From Hydnum rufescens UP504 (lineage: Eukaryota; Basidiomycota; Agaricomycetes; Cantharellales; Hydnaceae), in contig MU129145.1 in NCBI GenBank assembly GCA_014904985.1, forward strand, positions 21,470 through 85,469: DNA of 64,000 nt. Reading direction: 5' to 3'. This document shows, one piece after another, positions 58,190 to 64,000 of the stretch (the first letter of the stretch is position 1; every line of letters starts with the position of its first letter). The position numbers and the translations under genes were made by a program. Below the pieces are notes generated by a model, which worked only from the letters and a program-made list of their open reading frames with translations, did not search any database and was not told where the DNA came from.

Positions 58190-58390
58190 TGGCTGACTTC
58201 AGTTTGCCCGAGCAAGGTAAAAAGGAGGTGTTTTTTTGTAGAGAAGACCATGCCTGAGATGTTGAGGACAGTAAATTAAAGATGGCCAACTTGTGACGTC
58301 TGTTGTCGAGCTATCTAGCTAATGCCAGCATGCCGTAGTCGCTTGGCATCATCTTCCATATTTGAAGCAATCGGAGCCCGAATATACAAT
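58190..58390 (+). repeat. Duplicate of the CAP gene 3' end
   Basis: CAGTTTGCCCGAGCAAGG through ATGCCTGAGATGTTGAGGAC, TGTTGTCGAGCTATCTAG and ATGCCAGCATGCCGTAGTC repeats CAP codons and 3' flank at 56140-56340 in the same orientation. It is no longer attached to a CAP reading frame. Confidence 0.88.
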
Positions 58391-58602
58391 GTACTCCATT
58401 CGGCAATTTTCCTTTCCGGGGCCTGTCTTTGTTTTGCAACGGCGCGAGAACTGGAAGTGTTGATCAATATCTCCAGAACAATAAAATCGGATTAATGTAG
58501 GATACAGCGGTGCTGCCAGGAGGGCGGATCATGCGTCGTGTGACAGTTGGAAGATGTGTGGGTGGATGGATTTGGCTTGGGAATTGTCACAGTTTCGCAT
58601 CA
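58391..58602. other. Spacer
   Basis: Nothing recognised. The 3' end of the SHR3 transcript is expected here. Confidence 0.4.
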
Positions 58603-59530
58603 CTACCCAGCCGCCTCTCCAACACTGCGTCTCCTCGTCTGCCCTGCTATAGATCTCCGCTTCCGATAGCTCCCATCTTTCTTCCTCGGGCTAGCCGAGC
58701 GAGTGCTGGATGTTGAAGTCGAATCGTCATCCAGGTCCAACTCAAGGTGATCGTGATGACTTCGCCGTCTTCCTCTTGCCACTTCGAGCCTAGGGGTATC
58801 TAGATCGTGAGGAGCAGCGGGTTCATCAGCGACTGCAGACGTGTCCGTCTCTCGCTTCGAGTGGCTCCCATCTTTCGCCTCTGCCCATTGACGCCCAGCT
58901 TGCAGTAGAAGAACACCGGTAAGCGCCACGCTGCATACCAAGTTCTTAGACGCCACTTCTAACGTCGGTTGACGGAATTCACTAGGGAATGGACCAGACT
59001 CGAATATTCTCGGTGACAACCGCGCAATGTCTAGAACAAGACCAGGAGAAGACCTCTCAAGCAGCGTTGGGCGAGAATGCAAGGGAAAAACTTACTCGGA
59101 ATCACAGAATAACCCCAGACGACCAGAGCGCATGAGCTGAGGACTACGAGAGGTGGTGTATTCCTGTAAGATTTTCGGATTATTGTTTTCGCCACTCGGA
59201 CCCACAGAGACTGGCACCATCAAACATGATGTTCCCTGCTCGACCGTCGTAAACGTTAAGTAGCAGTGAAGCACCTGTAGCAGTCGCTGTTACAATGAAT
59301 ACGGATACCATCCATCGTGGCATAGTGGAGAGGATGGAATAATAAGCCGCGGCGGCATGCAAGTGAGCGTCCGTGAGTGGTGATTGCCATAAAGTGACCG
59401 AGTCCGCTATCCAGTGGGTAAAAAAAGCGCCTGGAGTAGGGAGATCAGCATATCTCGATAGAGAGTAGGAGCTCAGGGTACCAAGGAGGAATGAGGTGGT
59501 ACAGATGATTACAGCGACTCGCACTCCCAT
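58603..59530 (-). CDS. SHR3: SHR3-family ER membrane chaperone for amino acid permeases
   Basis: Shr3 is an ER-membrane protein that lets amino acid permeases fold and exit. Three exons: 59530-59202, 59163-59096 and 59030-58603 (825 nt, 274 aa, in frame). The first transmembrane helix is VRVAVIICTTSFLLGTLSSY. The family signature FTHWIADSVTLWQSPLTDAH follows, then AAAAYYSILSTMPRWMVSVF, the second helix, and the block NIMFDGASL. Exon 2 completes helix 3 (LVVLSSCALVVWGYSVIP), and exon 3 has NIARLSPRIF and helix 4 (LVCSVALTGVLLLQ). The soluble tail is charged and Ser/Arg-rich and would face the cytosol, ending at 58603. Splice choice at the exon 1 donor (GTCCGA) is the weakest point. Confidence 0.85.
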
Positions 59531-59590
59531 TGCTGAGGCCAGCCGGAGATTGCCTTGTCACCTCTACTTCGCGGCATTTGCCCGCCTAAA
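59531..59590. promoter_or_regulatory. 60-bp bidirectional promoter between SHR3 and POL5
   Basis: The start codons of SHR3 (59530, minus) and POL5 (59591, plus) face away from each other with only 60 bp between them. Both 5' UTRs and any shared core promoter must fit here, or the transcripts must overlap. There is no TATA box. Confidence 0.6.
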
Positions 59591-62500
59591 ATGTCGACCA
59601 CTCTACCATTGTATTGGAACCTGTCTTCCCCAGTGAAGGAAGAAAGGATAGACGCTTCTGTGAAACTCGTTGGGGCTCTCCAGGAGTTTCAATCCCAGTA
59701 CATTCCTTCTGTGGCTCGTCCAGACAATTCATCCGACTCTGAACCCTCTGAGGAGGTCGCTGAAGTTGGATTGAAAGAAATAGAGAACGATATCGATGTT
59801 CTTAATGCAGAGGACGTTCGCTATGCCATCCGCCGTCTCGTACGTGGGCTGGCCAGCCCACGTGAGAGTAGTCGCCTCGGATTTGCCGTCGCGCTCACAG
59901 AGGTCCGTAAGGATACGCTACACTCCGAATTTCATTCCCTTACGAAAGAACGCCAGCTTTTAGCCTGCTTAAATACGGTGTCCTCCGCTCAAATAATCTC
60001 CCTGATAGTTCATTCTACCCAGATTCACGGCTCGATGCAAGGTCACGAAGTACGAGACCAAATTTTTGCTCGCCTGTTTGGCCTTGTGTCCGTGATTCAA
60101 TCCGACCTTCTTTGGCGGGAGTCGACCCTCCCAACTTCCCAGTCGGGTCGAATTCTTGTGCCGGCGCTTCGTAACTTCCAAACCGTCTGCAACGAACTTT
60201 TTTCGCTTGGGGAAAGGAAATCGTGGCTCCGCGAGAGTTGTTGGTGGGCTATTGGTCTCGTGGTCGATGGCCTCGAGGCGGCTCGCGTTCCTTGGAAGAC
60301 AGAGGCCCTTACATGGATCCTAGAAAAAGTGTTCGCCGAGAATAAAATCTGGACTCCCGAAAAATTGGCCTTCGCACTGAACATCGAACGAATAGACCTC
60401 CCGCTTTCATGGGAAGAACTGTTGGCACCCATGTTTAAGGGCACACACCTCCTTGCGACTAGAAATCTGCCGACTGTTGCTCGAATACTACGAGTTCGTA
60501 CGTTTTCAGTGTAGGGCTGGCTTTCACTGACCGGCTCATCCAGGAGGCACCGTTGGATGACGAAGGAGACCGTGGAAGTAAATCATCGGGAGCGTGGAAA
60601 CCTCAACTCCACTACGTATGGGGTGCCATCTTCAAGGCGTATTTCTCATCGAATGGGTCCAAGTTGGCTGGGCGGGCTTCGTTCCAGGATTTTTTTCGTG
60701 TGGCTGTCGATGGTGCGTGCGCTGTCACTGTTGGTCCACTCCATTGCGCTTATTCTCTCCCCTCAGAATCATTATTCTCTGCCACTGCTTCTGCGGAGAG
60801 GAAATCATGGGGATTCTCCGTTATCGAACGGGCCTTGGAGGACCTTCCCCCCGATGAGATACCTTTTCTGTTTACTCAAAATTTCATGCGGACTTGGATC
60901 AATCACTTGTCGAACCAGGATCGATTTCTTCACAAAGCTGCTCGTCACTTGGTAGTCCAGTCTTCTCCGCTCTCCATTCACTTCACTTCTGATGTTTCGC
61001 TGTTAGGCAGGAACAGTGCAAGGTGTTGTCGACAAGCACCCGGCAATTGGCTTTACCCTGGTCTTACAGCTATTAGGAAGACACGGGAATCATCAATTCG
61101 ACAGGATCACGAAGACAAAGACTGTAGAATCAATTATCACCAGTACGAACATTGAAGGAGTGGAAAAGTTTATAGAATATGTAAAGACTCAGGTGTACGA
61201 CGACGGCCACAGCGATGGGTGAAGCGTCTTGTCGTGTTCTAGTCTGTCTCGGATTTATTTACTCATTTATTAGTCTGACTACAGGTCGAACGAGGCGACA
61301 CGGCTTTGGGCGACTGACCAGTTTACATCCCTCATGAAGAGCAGCGCAATACCTAAACAAGATAAATGGGTGCTCTCTATCCTAGAATTCTTCGTCGTCC
61401 ACGGATTCTTCTCGGTCACAAGAAAGAACGCTAAGAGCTCTCTGCAGGCGGTAAGCACTTTAATTATTCACTATCACAGTGGTGTGCTGACCGGTGGATG
61501 ATTCTAAGATTCATCACGTCCCTAACCCGAAATTCTCGGATACGATGAAGCAGAGGTGTCGAGATCGGCTTTTTACTTGTTTGGCTGAGCTATCAGCCTC
61601 CGATAGCAAGATGTGGCTCATCAAAGTCCTCGACATGGTGTCAACGGCCGAGGCCGATATAAAGCACGTCAAACCGCTGGTACTTCCTTCTCCTGAACTG
61701 CGTGCGCTGAAGAGAGAAAGTGCTGGAAATGCGGAAAGGCTTCGAATTGGTGAGAATGTATGCGTGAGCTATGGAACTAGCTTTCTCTGATAACTCTTGC
61801 TTGAAGCTTCCTGCTTCTCGACAGGATGCAGCTTCTGGGGCTAGCGTCCTCTTGATATCTCTCCTGATCGGAACGTACGACCCCACGGCGAATGTGCAAC
61901 AAACCCTAAAAGTGAGTTCCGTATATGCAGAAGTCGGGGACTGTTAAGCTGATGTTTGTAATTTTTAGGACAGCGTCAGCAGCGTCGAGCGCCTCTTTAC
62001 CCCCCCTGATTCGAAGGAGGAAAAGAAGAAGAAGCGATCAAGCGTACCTTCAGGCGAGATTGAGAGAGAGGCAGCAACAGCACCGATTGACGAGATCATC
62101 GATATCCACATTGGATTTTTGGAGGCGCGGTCTGCATATTCACGTACTATCGCTAAGACCTCTTTCTCTTTTTTAACTGGCGAAGTGCAACGTAGCACTG
62201 TTGACCACATCTTGACTGTAAGTTGCCTAATCTTGGGCCTAGGCCTATGGGACTGATATTTCTTATCTTTCGTCAGCAATTGGAGCCTCGTGACGTTGGA
62301 GATGACCCCTCCGACGAAGAGGAAGAAGATGATACGACTGATATTAATGGGGAATCTGATGAGAGTTCGGATGCCGGATCGCATGCAGAGTCGTTGGACG
62401 ATGACACTGACACGAATAACAGCGGCGAAGATAGCAGCGAAGATGAAGGAGAGGGAGAACCGGATCTCGAACTTCGTAAGAAGGTTGCAGAGGCTTTACG

Positions 62501-63855
62501 AGTTTCTGGCCACGAGAACGACGAAGATGAGGAGGATGAGGAGATGATGGACGACGATCAGATGCTCAAGATGGACGAGCAACTAGCAGCGGTTTTCCGC
62601 ATGCAGCGAGGTCCAAAGCTCGATAAGAAGCGAGTGCTTGGTCCGTGCCGCGTAATCCCAATAACATCGATGTCGATCGAGTCCTAACCCTACTTTGAAT
62701 CATCCAGGCCTCCAGAGGGCAGCTACCCACTTCAAGATTCGCGTACTAGACTTGATTGAAGTCTATGTGCGCAAGCATCCTGACAGTCGAATATCGTCGG
62801 TATCGTGATGGCTATTATCGAAGCGATCCGGGGGGCGCGTGCGGATGAAGAGCAGTTCTCCGGAAAAGCGACAAATTTGTTAGAAAATCGTATCCTCAAA
62901 TTCAAGGAGGTTCCCAAGGTGGGCGTTGACGGCGTATCAAATATTGTGAAACATCTCGAGGACCTTCATCAACTTGCCCGGAGCTCCCCCACGCCTCAAT
63001 TCCTATCTTTGCTCGCCCGGTCTTCAATATACATATCTCGTGTTCTGTCTCATGGTGGTCACGATATCGCCGTTGCCGAAGATATACCAGGAATCACTGT
63101 GCGACTTATCAGCAGGAAGGGATCACGGCTCAATACGGCTTTCTTTCATACTTGGGTCACACGTTATGTCTCCACTGCGTGGCACACTCGGACGTCCATT
63201 CTGGATCTTTGCAAAAGCGGGAACGCTGTGAACAGGTACCGTCAAATGCAAGCATTCCAATTATTGCATGATTTATTCTCTCAGGCGCATCTCCTGGTAT
63301 GTTTCCGCACTCTACCACCACAGGGCGTGAATTTTACGAATATTATTTTGCACACTTGGACAGAATGAGGCGTCTCAGAAAGCGGAGATGGTTGATTCTT
63401 GAGCACTTGCCGCGAGACGATCTACTCGACCCTAACAGAAACGAGTGGATCAACACCAGACGAAGCTCTGAATGCAAACCACGCCAAGCAGTCCCTCAAA
63501 TGCGCCATTACTCGGTGTCCGTCTTACAAAGCGCGTGGTCTTGTCCCCGGAGGACATAGCGACGGTTTGGGATGTGAACGCACTGAGGCTTATTTTGGAG
63601 GAGCTGGAGTCAAGCGAGAGAGGTAAGAATTGGCCTGGGGTGATCTCACTCGGGAAGCAATTGGTCGGCGTAGTGTCGCCCTCGCCCTCGAAAGCCAGCC
63701 AGGGGGGTGTCAGAGCAATTGGTGTAGGCGGGAAACGTAAGGTGAGGGAGGGGATGGAGGCTAAGGGAAGTGGGGTGGAAAGGGATCAAAAGCGGAAACG
63801 GAGAATAGTAGCTGAGATATCTGAGAGGACGATGTCGATAGCGGACTCGGACTAG
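59591..63855 (+). CDS. POL5: DNA polymerase V / phi family protein (Pol5, MYBBP1A homologue)
   Basis: Nucleolar protein for rDNA transcription and ribosome biogenesis, not an active polymerase. Exon 1 (59591-60493) begins MSTTLPLYWNLSSPVKEERI and contains EDVRYAIRRLVRGLASPRES, RLGFAVALTEVRKDTLHSEF and NIERIDLPLSWEELLAP, typical of the N-terminal Pol5 repeat region. Exon 2 from 60544 reads PQLHYVWGAIFKAYFSSNGS and FQDFFRVAVD. Later exons: TIERITKT-like FDRITKTKTVESIITSTN, DKWVLSILEFFVVHGFFSVT, FSDTMKQRCRDRLFTCLAEL, EIIDIHIGFLEARSAYSRTI. The acidic stretch at 62300-62550 (SDEEEEDDTTDINGESDESS, EDEEDEEMMDDDQMLKMDEQ) is a family hallmark, and the tail is basic (RDQKRKRRI). Stop 63855. Roughly a dozen exons. 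Not every splice was checked. Confidence 0.88.
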
Positions 63856-64000
63856 ATATAAGCAATATTGTTCCTCTAAGTATAGAAGAAATCGACTCAA
63901 GAACAGAAATAAAGGCTAAATTGCGAGCTAGTGAGGGACCGGCACGTGAGCCGACGCGATGGTCGCTAAAACCGTCTCTTACGTAAGAGTCAGGCTGGTA
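63856..64000. other. 3' flank of POL5
   Basis: AATAAA at 63908-63913, about 50 bp after the stop, is a plausible polyadenylation signal. Nothing else is seen. Confidence 0.5.

Noticed and set aside
59969..60444. Reverse-strand ORFs within POL5
   Set aside because: They lie entirely under a long POL5 exon with strong family motifs.
1..64000. tRNA or rRNA genes
   Set aside because: Scanning by eye for B-box GGTTCGANTCC with a matching acceptor stem found none. A covariance search would be decisive.
1..64000. CRISPR array or bacterial-type operons
   Set aside because: No regularly spaced direct repeats with unique spacers. Introns and gene families are fungal.

Overview
This is eukaryotic nuclear DNA, most likely from an agaricomycete basidiomycete (mushroom or corticioid fungus). 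Coding genes are cut by many GT-AG introns of about 50-70 nt and a few micro-exons. The gene set is fungal: SHR3 permease chaperone, POL5, cyclase-associated protein, SEN34, CDC25-like, pirin, F-box, P450, GH125 and an aldo-keto reductase. Two or more units of the fungal telomere motif TTAGGG occur internally. No rRNA, tRNA or CRISPR array was recognised.

Layout. (1) 1-10.3 kb is a transposon nest: a reverse-strand LINE, the end of one hAT element, then a complete hAT element (3855-10305) with matching inverted ends and an 8-bp target duplication. Nested inside it are a 1.36-kb gag-only LTR element (7577-8940) and an LTR-like insert (5065-6446) lying in a minisatellite within a transposase intron. 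(2) 11-21 kb holds an F-box gene, two convergent secreted DUF3237 genes in an inverted repeat, and a pirin gene. (3) 21-26 kb is mostly non-coding, with weak candidates only. (4) 26-33 kb holds a possible divergent homeodomain gene, a SEN34 pseudogene, a coiled-coil gene and a GH125 gene. (5) 33-51 kb is a mosaic of segmental duplications: a TIR element with repeated hairpins, two CDC25-like copies that both lack the catalytic cysteine, a head-to-head 0.9-kb palindrome with a third copy, a pair of inverted arms of about 2.2 kb, telomere-like motifs, a SEN34 tail fragment and an aldo-keto reductase. (6) 51-64 kb is ordinary gene-dense sequence: P450, CAP, SEN34, then SHR3 and POL5 divergent with only 60 bp between start codons.

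No operon-like or clustered pathway is evident. CAP (actin/cAMP signalling), SEN34 (tRNA splicing), POL5 (rDNA transcription and ribosome biogenesis) and SHR3 (permease export) are independent housekeeping genes.

Two cross-cutting patterns matter to a reader. First, many otherwise convincing genes (F-box, pirin, CAP, SEN34 and probably the homeodomain-like gene) are broken by one missing base in a run of C or G. This looks more like uncorrected sequencing error than decay. Second, the transposon ORFs are broken by in-frame TGA codons of the kind produced from CGA, which looks like true mutational decay.
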